DNA of 41,642 bases from an uncultured Verrucomicrobiota bacterium (GTDB taxonomy: Bacteria > Verrucomicrobiota > Verrucomicrobiia > Limisphaerales > UBA9464): positions 1-41,642 of the forward strand of contig CAIVQH010000029.1 in the NCBI GenBank assembly GCA_903907995.1. The letters are read 5' to 3'. The notes beneath the pieces were generated by a model that saw only the letters and a program-made list of their open reading frames with translations, was not told where the DNA came from and ran no database searches. Below are positions 8,479 through 15,897 of the stretch, piece after piece. The first letter of the stretch is position 1. Each line of letters opens with the position of its first letter. The position numbers and the translations under genes are program-made.

Positions 8479-8605
8479 CCGCCAAAGGGTTCAGGACCGG
8501 CGCTTGCTGTCAGGGTACTATGACTGATTGCTTCCGACTTCTCCACCCCGTTCGCGGGCTGGCGGGTCGACGGGTGGTGCGCGCCGGTCCTGAACCGTTC
8601 GGCGG
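8479..8605. repeat. 25-bp inverted repeat with 77-bp spacer
   Basis: Arms 8479-8503 and 8581-8605 are complementary at 23 of 25 positions. Their shared core, GGTTCAGGACCGGCGC on the plus strand, is uninterrupted. The element fills the divergent gap between the Usp gene (minus) and the cNMP-fold gene (plus), 8394-8791, in which I see no gene. It may be a small non-autonomous mobile element, a twin regulator site or a long-loop hairpin; the sequence alone does not decide. Confidence 0.55.
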
Positions 8606-8791
8606 GGGCGGTGACCGTGGACATGGGGGACTGGGCTTTCATGCTCACTTACTTGACCCTCTCACCGTGGCAGGGCCGCGGTCAGGGTGCTTGCCGTCGA
8701 TTGGCGAAGCGCACCCGTCTTTTGCCAAAAGTCGCTTCGTCCAAGTCCGCCTAGGCAGGGCGGCCCTGGCTTGGCATGCTGCGGATAGGAC

Positions 8792-9310
8792 ATGAAGCAA
8801 CCCGTCGCACCGACCGCCGCCAGCCTGGGACATCAGCCCTTCTTCCGGGGAGTGCCCTGGACCCATCTGGAGGCCCTGGCGGCGGTGGCCGCCTGCGCGA
8901 AATTTGGGCCGGATGAGGTGATTTTCCAGGAAGGCGAGGAGGCGAACCGTTTCTATCTGGTGCTGAGTGGCACGGTGGCCCTGGAGGCCGCGGCGGGAAG
9001 CCGTGACGTGCCGTTGCAGACCGTGGAGACGGGCGACGGGTTGGGCTGGTCCTGGTTTTTCCCGCCCTATCGCTGGCAGTTTACCGCCCGCACGGTGACG
9101 CCGGTGGAGGCGTTTTTCTTTCATGCGCCCACCCTGCGTCAGCGCATGGAGGATGACCCGGCGCTGGGCTACGCGGTCATGAAACGCATGGCGGCGGTGC
9201 TGTTTGAGCGCCTGCTGTCCACGCGCGACCGGCTGGTGCTCCTGGAGCAGGCGACTGCGGGTCGCCCCCTTCCGTTCGCACCGCTTGCCGCCGAGGGTGG
9301 CACCGCCTAG
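8792..9310 (+). CDS. Stand-alone cyclic-nucleotide-binding-fold protein
   Basis: A 172-residue protein whose body (about residues 17-140) is a CRP-like beta-roll: FGPDEVIFQEGEEANRFYLVLSGTVALE, then a modified cassette GDGLGWSWFFPPYRWQFTART, then a C-helix. No DNA-binding helix-turn-helix follows, so it is not a CRP-type transcription factor. The phosphate-binding cassette lacks the usual FGE...RTA signature; the Glu position is occupied by the GWSWF stretch. Classical cAMP binding is therefore doubtful and another ligand or a partner protein is possible. The start at 8792 is preceded by GGATAGGA. The PocR/AraC regulator starts 10 bp after its stop, which suggests co-transcription and perhaps joint signalling. 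Confidence 0.85.
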   Translation: MKQPVAPTAASLGHQPFFRGVPWTHLEALAAVAACAKFGPDEVIFQEGEEANRFYLVLSGTVALEAAAGSRDVPLQTVETGDGLGWSWFFPPYRWQFTARTVTPVEAFFFHAPTLRQRMEDDPALGYAVMKRMAAVLFERLLSTRDRLVLLEQATAGRPLPFAPLAAEGGTA

Positions 9311-9320
9311 CGTTCCGCCT

Positions 9321-10208
9321 ATGGCTGATCACCACGCGAGTCCGTTGCTGGAGCAGCTCTCCCGTTCGCAAATCTTTGCCGACTACCAGAAGGCCTTCGG
9401 TCAGGCGACCGGGATGCCCCTGTCGTTGCGGCCGGTGGAGGCCTGGCAACCGGTGCACCAGGGGAGCCCGCACGAAAACCCCTTCTGCACGCTCATGGCG
9501 AAGACCAGCCGGTCCTGCGCCGCGTGCCTGGACGTGCAGGAAAAGATCGCCGAAAACCCCGGTTCCGGAGCGCGCACCGTGATGTGCTTCGCCGGGTTGA
9601 ACGACACGGCCATCCCGCTGCGGTTCGGGCATGAGCTGGTGGGCTTCCTCCAGACCGGCCAGGTGTTTCTCGGCCAGCCGACCCAGGAGAAATTTGCGAA
9701 GACGGCCAAGCAGCTCCTCGACTGGGGGCTGAAGGTGGACCTGACCAAGGCCGAGGATGCGTGGTTCCATTCACGGGTGCTCACGCCGGAGCAGTATCAG
9801 GCGACCGTGCGCCTGCTGGGCATCTTCGCGCAGCACCTGGCCATCGTCGGCAACCAGATCCTGGTGCAGCAGCAGCATGCCGAGCCGCCGGTCATCACCC
9901 GCGCGAAGGAGTTCATCGCGGCGCATCAGGACGAGGCGCTGTCCCTTGGCGCCGTGGCCAAGTCGGTGAACACGAGCACGTTTTACTTCTGCAAGCTCTT
10001 CAAGAAGGCGACCGGCCTCAATTTCACCGACTACGTCTCCCGGGTGCGGATCGAGAAGGCGAAAAACCTCCTGCTGAACCCCAACACCCGCATCAGCGAG
10101 GTGGCCTATGAGGTCGGCTTCCAGTCGCTGACGCATTTCAACCGCGTCTTCCGCAAGGTCGTGGGCCAGTCGCCGACCGAGTTTCGCGAACGGCTCCCCG
10201 CGAATTGA
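9321..10208 (+). CDS. PocR sensory domain - AraC-family transcriptional regulator
   Basis: A 295-residue regulator. I chose the ATG at 9321 because it lies just after the upstream gene and opens the PocR domain; the 39 in-frame codons before it overlap the neighbour and look unstructured. Residues about 8-185 form a PocR ligand-binding domain with its cysteine cluster (NPFCTLMAKTSRSCAACLDVQ) and GHELVGFLQTGQVF. Residues about 195-295 form a double helix-turn-helix AraC domain (LSLGAVAKSVNTSTFYFCKLF, then ISEVAYEVGFQSLTHFNRVFRKVVGQSPTEFR). The clustered cysteines might bind metal or sense redox. The metal ATPase starts 1 bp after the stop codon, so the ATPase is the most likely target, with autoregulation. 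This targeting is inferred from context. Confidence 0.9.
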   Translation: MADHHASPLLEQLSRSQIFADYQKAFGQATGMPLSLRPVEAWQPVHQGSPHENPFCTLMAKTSRSCAACLDVQEKIAENPGSGARTVMCFAGLNDTAIPLRFGHELVGFLQTGQVFLGQPTQEKFAKTAKQLLDWGLKVDLTKAEDAWFHSRVLTPEQYQATVRLLGIFAQHLAIVGNQILVQQQHAEPPVITRAKEFIAAHQDEALSLGAVAKSVNTSTFYFCKLFKKATGLNFTDYVSRVRIEKAKNLLLNPNTRISEVAYEVGFQSLTHFNRVFRKVVGQSPTEFRERLPAN

Positions 10209-10209
10209 C

Positions 10210-12132
10210 ATGGGGCACGAGCACGCCAGCGCGGCGGTTGCCCCATGGAAACCGATGATGTTCCGGGCGGGTGTCTGCACCGTGGCGGCGGTCACGGGGT
10301 GGCTGTTGCACCCGTCGTACAACGCCCCCGCCCATGTCGCCTTCACCCTCGCCTATGTCAGCGGCGCCTGGGACCTGGCCCTGGCCGTCTGGGAAGATTT
10401 CCGCAAACTGCGCTTCAACACGCAGTTCCTCATGCTGCTTGTGGCCGTGGGTGCGGCGTCCATTGGGGCCTGGGGCGAGGGCGCGCTGCTGCTCATCCTC
10501 TTTTCCTGGTCGGCCGCGATGGAAACCTTTGCCGCCGGCCGCACCCAGCGCGAGATCAGCGCTCTGCTGAAGGGAGCGCCGAAGACCGCCCGCCTGCTCG
10601 ACGGCGACAAGGAACGCGAAGTCATCGTCGAATCCCTCCGGCAGGGCGACGTCATCCGGGTCACCGCCGGCGAACAGGCGCCGGTGGATTTCGAAATCAC
10701 GCAGGGCCGGAGCGCCTGCGACGAGTCCACCCTGACCGGTGAGGCCGAACCAATTTCCAAGGCGGCAGGCGACACTGCCCTGGCGGGCACGCTGAACCTG
10801 TGGGGTGTGTTGGAGGGCCGGGTGCTGCGGGCCGCCGGCGACAGCGCGCTCCAGCGGATCATCCGCCTCATCCACGAAGCGCAACAGCAGAAGGCGCCGA
10901 TCCAGCGCTTCACCGACCGCTTTGGCACCGGATATACGGCGACCGTCATTGCCGCCTGCGTGGCACTCTTTCTGGTGACCTGGCTAGGCTTCGGCGCACC
11001 GCCGCTGGTTTCAGCGGAGGGCCACGTCAGCGCCATTTACCGCGCGATGACGCTGCTGGTCGTGCTTTCGCCCTGTGCGCTCGTGCTGTCCGTGCCGTCG
11101 GCGATCCTGTCCGCCATCGCCTGCGGGGCGCGGCACGGCGTGCTGTTCCGGGGCGGCAGCGCGGTGGAGATGCTGGCGGAGGTCCGCGTGGTGGCCATGG
11201 ACAAGACCGGCACGCTCACTGAGGGCGCGATGCACCTAGTCGGGCTCGAAGTGCTCCGGGGCAGTGAGGCCGATGTGCTGGCCGCCGCCGGCAGCCTGGC
11301 AAAAATCTCGAACCACCCCGTCTCCCGCGCCATCGCCCGCGAAGCGAGCCAGCGGGGGGCACGTCTCGACCCGGTCGAAGCCACCGAAACCATCGCGGGC
11401 AAGGGTGTCTCCGGTCATTGGCGTGGACAGGCCATCGCGCTTGGCAACCGGGAACTGATGGTGGATCGGGGCGTGGCCACAGCCGAACTGGCCTCGCTTG
11501 CTGCGGTCGTGGATGCCAATGAGACTTGGCTGGCCGGCGACGGACTGCTGGGCCGGCTGCAACTGCGTGACACGCTCCGGCCCGAGTCCCGCGCGCTGGT
11601 GACGCGGCTGCAGGCCGACGGCCTGCGGATCGTGATGCTCACCGGCGACCGGGCCAATGCGGCCGAGCGGATGGCGGCGGAAGCCGGAGTCGCCGAGGTG
11701 CGCAGCCAGCTGAAGCCGGAGCACAAGGTCGCGGCCGTGCAGGAACTCAAGGCGGGCGGCACACTGCGCGTCGCGATGATCGGCGACGGCGTGAACGACG
11801 CGCCCGTGCTGGCCGCCGCCGACGTCGGCGTGGCGATGGGCGCGCGCGGTTCCGATGCCGCGCTGGAACAGGCCGACGTGGTGCTGATGAACGACCGGCT
11901 GGAGAATTTCGTGTTCGCCCGCGACCTCAGCCGGCGCGCCCGGAGCATCATCCGGGAGAATCTGGTGCTCTCGCTCGGCACGATGACGGTGATGGCCACG
12001 CTGTCGCTGGTTTCGGCCAAAATCCCGCTGTCTCTCGGCGTGGCTGCTCATGAAGGCAGCACGGTGATTGTGGTGCTGAACAGCCTGCGCCTGCTCTTCC
12101 CGCCCCGGAAACAGACGACCACGGCGGCGTGA
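10210..12132 (+). CDS. P1B-type metal-transporting ATPase, P1B-4-like (Co/Fe/Zn class)
   Basis: A 640-residue heavy-metal pump without an N-terminal HMA domain; the N-terminus is only a short HEH-containing tail. Catalytic hallmarks are TGE in the actuator domain (STLTGEAEPISK), phosphorylation motif DKTGTLTEG (about 331), the SNHPVS nucleotide-site motif, and GDGVNDAPVLAAADVG (about 525). Metal specificity is indicated by SPC (about 287) rather than CPC, and HEGST (about 614) in the last membrane region. SPC plus HEGxT is the signature of the P1B-4 group (CoaT, CtpD, PfeT, CzcP), which exports Co, Fe or Zn. It therefore differs from the copper ATPase at 18248-20761. Translationally coupled to the PocR/AraC regulator. 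The exact metal is not determinable from sequence. Confidence 0.92.
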   Translation: MGHEHASAAVAPWKPMMFRAGVCTVAAVTGWLLHPSYNAPAHVAFTLAYVSGAWDLALAVWEDFRKLRFNTQFLMLLVAVGAASIGAWGEGALLLILFSWSAAMETFAAGRTQREISALLKGAPKTARLLDGDKEREVIVESLRQGDVIRVTAGEQAPVDFEITQGRSACDESTLTGEAEPISKAAGDTALAGTLNLWGVLEGRVLRAAGDSALQRIIRLIHEAQQQKAPIQRFTDRFGTGYTATVIAACVALFLVTWLGFGAPPLVSAEGHVSAIYRAMTLLVVLSPCALVLSVPSAILSAIACGARHGVLFRGGSAVEMLAEVRVVAMDKTGTLTEGAMHLVGLEVLRGSEADVLAAAGSLAKISNHPVSRAIAREASQRGARLDPVEATETIAGKGVSGHWRGQAIALGNRELMVDRGVATAELASLAAVVDANETWLAGDGLLGRLQLRDTLRPESRALVTRLQADGLRIVMLTGDRANAAERMAAEAGVAEVRSQLKPEHKVAAVQELKAGGTLRVAMIGDGVNDAPVLAAADVGVAMGARGSDAALEQADVVLMNDRLENFVFARDLSRRARSIIRENLVLSLGTMTVMATLSLVSAKIPLSLGVAAHEGSTVIVVLNSLRLLFPPRKQTTTAA

Positions 12133-12241
12133 ACGCCGGCGTTGCTGCCGTCCGCCAGGGCTTGTTGCGTCCGGCAATTTCTGGCGAGCACTGGGCAACC
12201 TGAGTTGGGCCTCCGGGAGCGGGAACGGGTCCACTGACGCC

Positions 12242-12457
12242 GTGGAAAATCTTGGAACTGCCCTCCCCGCTTCCGTTGGTCGGGGATTCGACTCTGCTGT
12301 GATTGCGACGGTGCCGTTGACCGCCGAGCCATCACGCGGTGTCAACGCCAACGCGGTGCCGGAAGCGGCGGATCATGAGCATGAGCATGAGCAGGAAGAA
12401 GCCGGCTGTGTCTGCCTCAATTGCTCGGGCAAGGGGGCCTGCGGACGGCCGCGCTGA
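12242..12457 (+). CDS. Possible small His/Cys-rich protein with one CxxCxGxG motif
   Basis: An open frame of up to 71 codons lies between the metal ATPase and the convergent TauE/SafE-like gene. Its C-terminal third is distinctive: an HEHEHEQEE stretch followed by CVCLNCSGKGAC, which contains one exact copy of the CxxCxGxG zinc-binding motif of DnaJ-type fingers. The N-terminal half has no protein character and weak codon bias, so the real start may be further in (for example an in-frame GTG or TTG near 12310). Location downstream of a metal pump fits a metal-binding peptide. It may also be chance; the gap 12133-12469 holds nothing else I can support. Confidence 0.35.
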   Translation: MENLGTALPASVGRGFDSAVIATVPLTAEPSRGVNANAVPEAADHEHEHEQEEAGCVCLNCSGKGACGRPR

Positions 12458-12469
12458 GGGCGCTGCCGC

Positions 12470-13150
12470 TCAGTGGCAGTGGGCGCAGATGCCGGCGGCG
12501 AGGTCGGGGCTCAGGTAGGGAATCCCGAGGGCCAGTCCGCGCAGGATGAGCAGCCCGCCCACGACGCCGAGCGTCACGGGCACGAGCTGTTGCAGCTGGA
12601 AGCGCAATTTCACCGGCAGCGCCTGGCCGGAAAGCCCGATCCCGAGCATCAGCGGCACCGTGCCCAGGCCGAAGAGCGCCATGTAGCCGGCGCCCAGAGC
12701 TAGGCTGCCCGTGGCGGCGGCCCCGACACAGGCGGCATAGGCGAGGCCGCAGGGCAGCAGGCCGTTGAGCAGGCCCATCAGGCCCAGCGAAGTCAGCGTA
12801 CGCCGCCGCAGCAGCGCGCCGAAACCGGATTTCAACCAGCCCACCGTCTTCACCATCGGCGTGCCGAGGAACGCCCGGCGGCTGAGCAGCAATCCGAGGA
12901 GGATCACTGTGCCCGCGCCGATGGAGAGCCAGCGCTGGATGCCGATGAGCGAGAGCGATTTTCCCAACAGGCCAAAGACCACCCCGAGCAGCGAATAGGT
13001 CACGATGCGGCCCAGATTGTAGGCGAGCCGGCCGGAGACATAGCCGACCGTGCCCGAGCCCGTCGCGGGCAGCGCCAGCGCCAGCGGCCCGCACATGCCG
13101 GCGCAATGCAGGCTGCCGGCGAGGCCGAGGAGGAAGGCGGTCCAGAGCAT
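12470..13150 (-). CDS. TauE/SafE-like (DsbD_2-type) membrane protein of the cbb3 cluster
   Basis: A 226-residue polytopic membrane protein with about six helices. It opens with LLGLAGSLHCAGMCGPLALALP, the signature of the family annotated as sulfite exporter TauE/SafE or UreH-like/DsbD_2. Members sit in many cco clusters and are thought to help copper handling or oxidase maturation. The HCAGMCGP Cys/His pair could bind Cu(I). It ends in LAAGICAHCH, a CxxCH string at the extreme C-terminus that is probably a metal-binding tail and not a haem site, because nothing folded follows. It is the last gene of the cco operon, 12 bp after ccoH. The role in copper delivery is inference. Confidence 0.85.
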   Translation of the reverse strand: MLWTAFLLGLAGSLHCAGMCGPLALALPATGSGTVGYVSGRLAYNLGRIVTYSLLGVVFGLLGKSLSLIGIQRWLSIGAGTVILLGLLLSRRAFLGTPMVKTVGWLKSGFGALLRRRTLTSLGLMGLLNGLLPCGLAYAACVGAAATGSLALGAGYMALFGLGTVPLMLGIGLSGQALPVKLRFQLQQLVPVTLGVVGGLLILRGLALGIPYLSPDLAAGICAHCH

Positions 13151-13162
13151 GACGGAGTGCGG

Positions 13163-13648
13163 TCAGCGGCCGGTGGCCGGGATGATGAGGTTTTCGTCGT
13201 GGAAGAAATCCTCGCCGCCGACGGTCCAGGTCACGCGGGCGTTCCAAAGACCGGGGAGCAGGCCCGCCGCGCCGACCTGCTGGATGCCGTCCGCGTTGAC
13301 GGCCAGTTTCACCTCGCGGTCGAGCTTCGCATCGCTCGGACGGTAGAGGCGGATGGTCCCGGTGGCATGCTGGGCCGCATGGGTGGCGGGGATGCTCACC
13401 CGGATCTGATCCGCCGCGTAGGCGATGGCGACCTGGCCGCCGAAGGCCTGGGCGCGCTTCGTCGAGTCGATGCGCTGCTGGAAGCGCATCTCCTGGTCGT
13501 AATAGTCCGAGCCGACCAGATCGACATCCTGCCGCATGGACCAGGTGACCATGCTCACGATCAGCGTGATGAGGATGGCGAAGAACGCCATCAGCGAGTA
13601 CGGCCAGGGATTGAAGGCGGGCTTGGGCAGGGCGGCGGCGGTGTTCAT
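13163..13648 (-). CDS. ccoH: FixH/CcoH family cbb3 oxidase assembly protein
   Basis: A 161-residue protein with one membrane helix (about 17-38, PYSLMAFFAILITLIVSMVTW) followed by the family motif DLVGSDYYDQEMRFQQRIDSTKRAQA and a periplasmic beta-domain ending WTVGGEDFFHDENLIIPA. CcoH stabilises cbb3 oxidase and is needed for its assembly. It lies 4 bp downstream of ccoG and 12 bp upstream of the TauE/SafE-like gene, the standard ccoGH(S) order. Confidence 0.93.
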   Translation of the reverse strand: MNTAAALPKPAFNPWPYSLMAFFAILITLIVSMVTWSMRQDVDLVGSDYYDQEMRFQQRIDSTKRAQAFGGQVAIAYAADQIRVSIPATHAAQHATGTIRLYRPSDAKLDREVKLAVNADGIQQVGAAGLLPGLWNARVTWTVGGEDFFHDENLIIPATGR

Positions 13649-13652
13649 AAGT

Positions 13653-15113
13653 TCAGTGTCCGGGGCCGATGAAGGCGGTCTTCACGGTCTCGATATGTTT
13701 GTTGTTGGCGTAAACGCCGATGGAAAGCGGGGTGGTGGCGCGGGGAAGCAGTTTTGGGTCGATCTCCACCAGCACGGACGTCTGGGCGAGCTTGTCGCCT
13801 GGCACGATGAAGTCCTGGGCCCCGAGCGTGACGACCTTGCCTTCAATCCCTTCCAGCCGGAACTGAATCGGCAGGGTGCCGTGGGTCTTGTTGATGATCT
13901 TGACCGTGTAGAGGTTGCTGATGCGGCCTTCGGCGGCCTGCTGGAAGAGCGCGCCGGGCGCCCGCAGGAAGATCGCCTGCACGTCCGCGCGCGTCAGCAC
14001 AAGGAAGGCGAACAGCGTGATCAGACCCGAGAGGATGACCGTGTAGAGCTTCATCCGGTTCGTGTAGCGCAGGGGCTGGCCGTGCTCGATGCCGTTGAGC
14101 GAGGCGTAGCGGATGAGGCCGCGCGGGCGGCCGATCTTGTCCATCACGCTGTCGCAGGCGTCGATGCAGGCGGTGCAGTTCACGCACTCCATCTGGACGC
14201 CGTTGCGGATGTCGATGCCGGTCGGGCAGACGCTCACGCACTGGTGGCAGTCCACGCAGTCGCCCTTCGCCTCGGCGAGGCGCAGTTCGAGACGCTGGTC
14301 GCGCTTCCACGGGGCGCGCTTTTCGCCGCGCTTGTGATCGTAGGCGACCACCATGGTGTTCTCGTCGAGCAGGGCCGACTGGAACCGGCCGTAGGGGCAG
14401 ATGAAGGTGCAGGCCTGCTCGCGGAAGCGCGCGAAAATCGCGTAGAACACCAGCGTGAACAGCACCATGAACCCGAGGCCCGTCAGGTGGTTCAGCGGGT
14501 CGTCGCGGATGATGTGCAGGAGCTGGTCACTGCCGATGATGTAGCTGAGCAGCGTGTTGCCGATGAGGAACGACAGCGCGAAGAACACCGCGTGCTTGAA
14601 GAGCTTCCGCGCCGCCTTCTGAAGCGTCCACGGCGCGGCGGCGAGGGCGCGCTGCTGATGGGCGTCACCCTCGATGAGGTATTCCAGCTTCCGGAAGACC
14701 ATCTCCATCATGATCGTCTGCGGACACGTCCAGCCGCACCACAAGCGGCCAAACGCGGAGGTGAACACCATGATGCCGGCGAAGAACGTCAGCATCGCCA
14801 CCGCGAAGATGATGCCATCCTCCGGCCAGAAGATGTGGCCGAGGATGGAGAACCGCCGCTCCACGATGTTGAACATCAGGAGCGGGTTGCCGTTGATCCG
14901 CACAAAAGGCCCCGTGAACATCGTCCCGATGAGCACCCAGCTCATCCAGGTCCGCCAGCGATACCACTGGCCGGCGGGCTGCTTCGCGTAGATCCAGCGG
15001 CGGCTGCCATCCTTGTCGGCCGTCGCCAGATGTTCGCGAAAGTCCCGCCAGTCCACCTCGCGGGAGGCGAGGTGCTGGGTCTCCGGATCGTGCTGTTCGA
15101 CGGGCGCGCTCAC
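13653..15113 (-). CDS. ccoG: CcoG/FixG/RdxA iron-sulfur assembly protein for cbb3 oxidase
   Basis: A 486-residue membrane protein. CcoG is a cupric reductase that supplies Cu(I) for cbb3 oxidase. Motifs in order are an early membrane segment (WMSWVLIGTMFTGPFVRING), WCGWTCPQTIMMEMVF, ACTFICPYGRFQ, and two ferredoxin-type clusters, CVDCHQCVSVCPTG and CVNCTACIDACD. Further membrane segments and a C-terminal Ig-like FixG_C domain (KTHGTLPIQFRLEG onward) follow. The start codon is GTG, overlapping the ccoP stop by 4 bp (15110-15113), which is the evidence for that start and for translational coupling. Confidence 0.95.
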   Translation of the reverse strand: MSAPVEQHDPETQHLASREVDWRDFREHLATADKDGSRRWIYAKQPAGQWYRWRTWMSWVLIGTMFTGPFVRINGNPLLMFNIVERRFSILGHIFWPEDGIIFAVAMLTFFAGIMVFTSAFGRLWCGWTCPQTIMMEMVFRKLEYLIEGDAHQQRALAAAPWTLQKAARKLFKHAVFFALSFLIGNTLLSYIIGSDQLLHIIRDDPLNHLTGLGFMVLFTLVFYAIFARFREQACTFICPYGRFQSALLDENTMVVAYDHKRGEKRAPWKRDQRLELRLAEAKGDCVDCHQCVSVCPTGIDIRNGVQMECVNCTACIDACDSVMDKIGRPRGLIRYASLNGIEHGQPLRYTNRMKLYTVILSGLITLFAFLVLTRADVQAIFLRAPGALFQQAAEGRISNLYTVKIINKTHGTLPIQFRLEGIEGKVVTLGAQDFIVPGDKLAQTSVLVEIDPKLLPRATTPLSIGVYANNKHIETVKTAFIGPGH

Positions 15114-15700
15114 TCGTAGATGATGGTCGAGGCCGGCGCCTGATCCTCACGAATCTTGGGGTTCGGCGGATGGGTGCCCCGCAGGGTGTAGATGTAGCTC
15201 GCCACGCTGTGGATATCGGACGGCGTCAGCACGCCCTTCCAGGTGAGCATGCCCTTTTCGGGCACGCCGTTGATGATGGTCTTGAGGTTGTCGCTGAACT
15301 TGTCGCCGTGGATCCAGTAGTCGTCGCAGAGGTTCGGCCCGACCAGCCCGCCGCCATCCGCGCGGTGGCAGGGGGCGCAGTAGGTGCCGAAGATCTGGTG
15401 GCCCTTGGCGAGGATCACCTGGTCCTTGGAGGGTTCCAGCGTCGCGAGAGAGGCCTCGAACTGGGCCTGTGCGGCGTCCTTGATGGCGTTGCCGAGGGCC
15501 ATCTCCTTGTCGTAGGCGGCAACCTGGAGGTCGCCCTTGCCCAGGACATGGTAGTAACCCATGTAAAACACGGCAAAGAGCGTGCAGAGGTTGAAGAGCC
15601 ACACCCACCATCGGGGCAGGTTGTTGTCGAGTTCCTGGATGCCGTCGTACTCGTGGTCGAGCAGCAGCGGATCTTTCTTCGGGTCTTTCGGGTCATTCAT
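15110..15700 (-). CDS. ccoP: cbb3 oxidase subunit CcoP, single-haem form
   Basis: A 196-residue membrane-anchored cytochrome c. The start at 15700 gives MNDPKDPKKDPLLLDHEYDGI and has AAGGAG about 9 bp upstream; an in-frame start 11 codons earlier is less likely. The FixP N-terminal domain (DHEYDGIQELDNNLPRWWVWLF, helix about 31-52) is followed by one cytochrome c domain with C108-x-x-C111-H112 and a probable axial M151 (GMLTWKG). Canonical CcoP is diheme at about 300 residues; here the second domain is absent and the next gene follows directly, so this is a natural single-haem form and not a truncation. It overlaps ccoQ by 8 bp. Confidence 0.93.
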   Translation of the reverse strand: MNDPKDPKKDPLLLDHEYDGIQELDNNLPRWWVWLFNLCTLFAVFYMGYYHVLGKGDLQVAAYDKEMALGNAIKDAAQAQFEASLATLEPSKDQVILAKGHQIFGTYCAPCHRADGGGLVGPNLCDDYWIHGDKFSDNLKTIINGVPEKGMLTWKGVLTPSDIHSVASYIYTLRGTHPPNPKIREDQAPASTIIYE

Positions 15701-15890
15701 GGCGGGAATCTCCTTCCTGGGCGGGCGTTTCATCGTCGGCGAGCGGCAGGAGCTCCATGGTGTTCATGAGGGACTTCCGCTGGGCGAAGGTCCAGATGAG
15801 GGCCCCGGTGAAGAAGGCGAAGAAGATGCAGATCGAGATGACGCCGTAGAGGCCGACGCCACCCAGATCGCTAAGCACGTTTTTGATCAT
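15693..15890 (-). CDS. ccoQ: cbb3 oxidase small subunit CcoQ
   Basis: A 65-residue protein with one membrane helix (about 13-36, GLYGVISICIFFAFFTGALIWTF) and a short charged tail. The ATG at 15890 is in the correct position between ccoNO (7 bp upstream) and ccoP (8-bp overlap). CcoQ helps stabilise the oxidase complex. It is recognised by size, topology and position, because CcoQ sequences are poorly conserved. Confidence 0.85.
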   Translation of the reverse strand: MIKNVLSDLGGVGLYGVISICIFFAFFTGALIWTFAQRKSLMNTMELLPLADDETPAQEGDSRHE

Positions 15891-15897
15891 GATCGGT

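Noticed and set aside
12470-12502. CxxCH at the C-terminus of the TauE/SafE-like protein as a haem c site
   Set aside because: It is the last few residues of the protein with no cytochrome fold around it. A metal-binding tail is more plausible.
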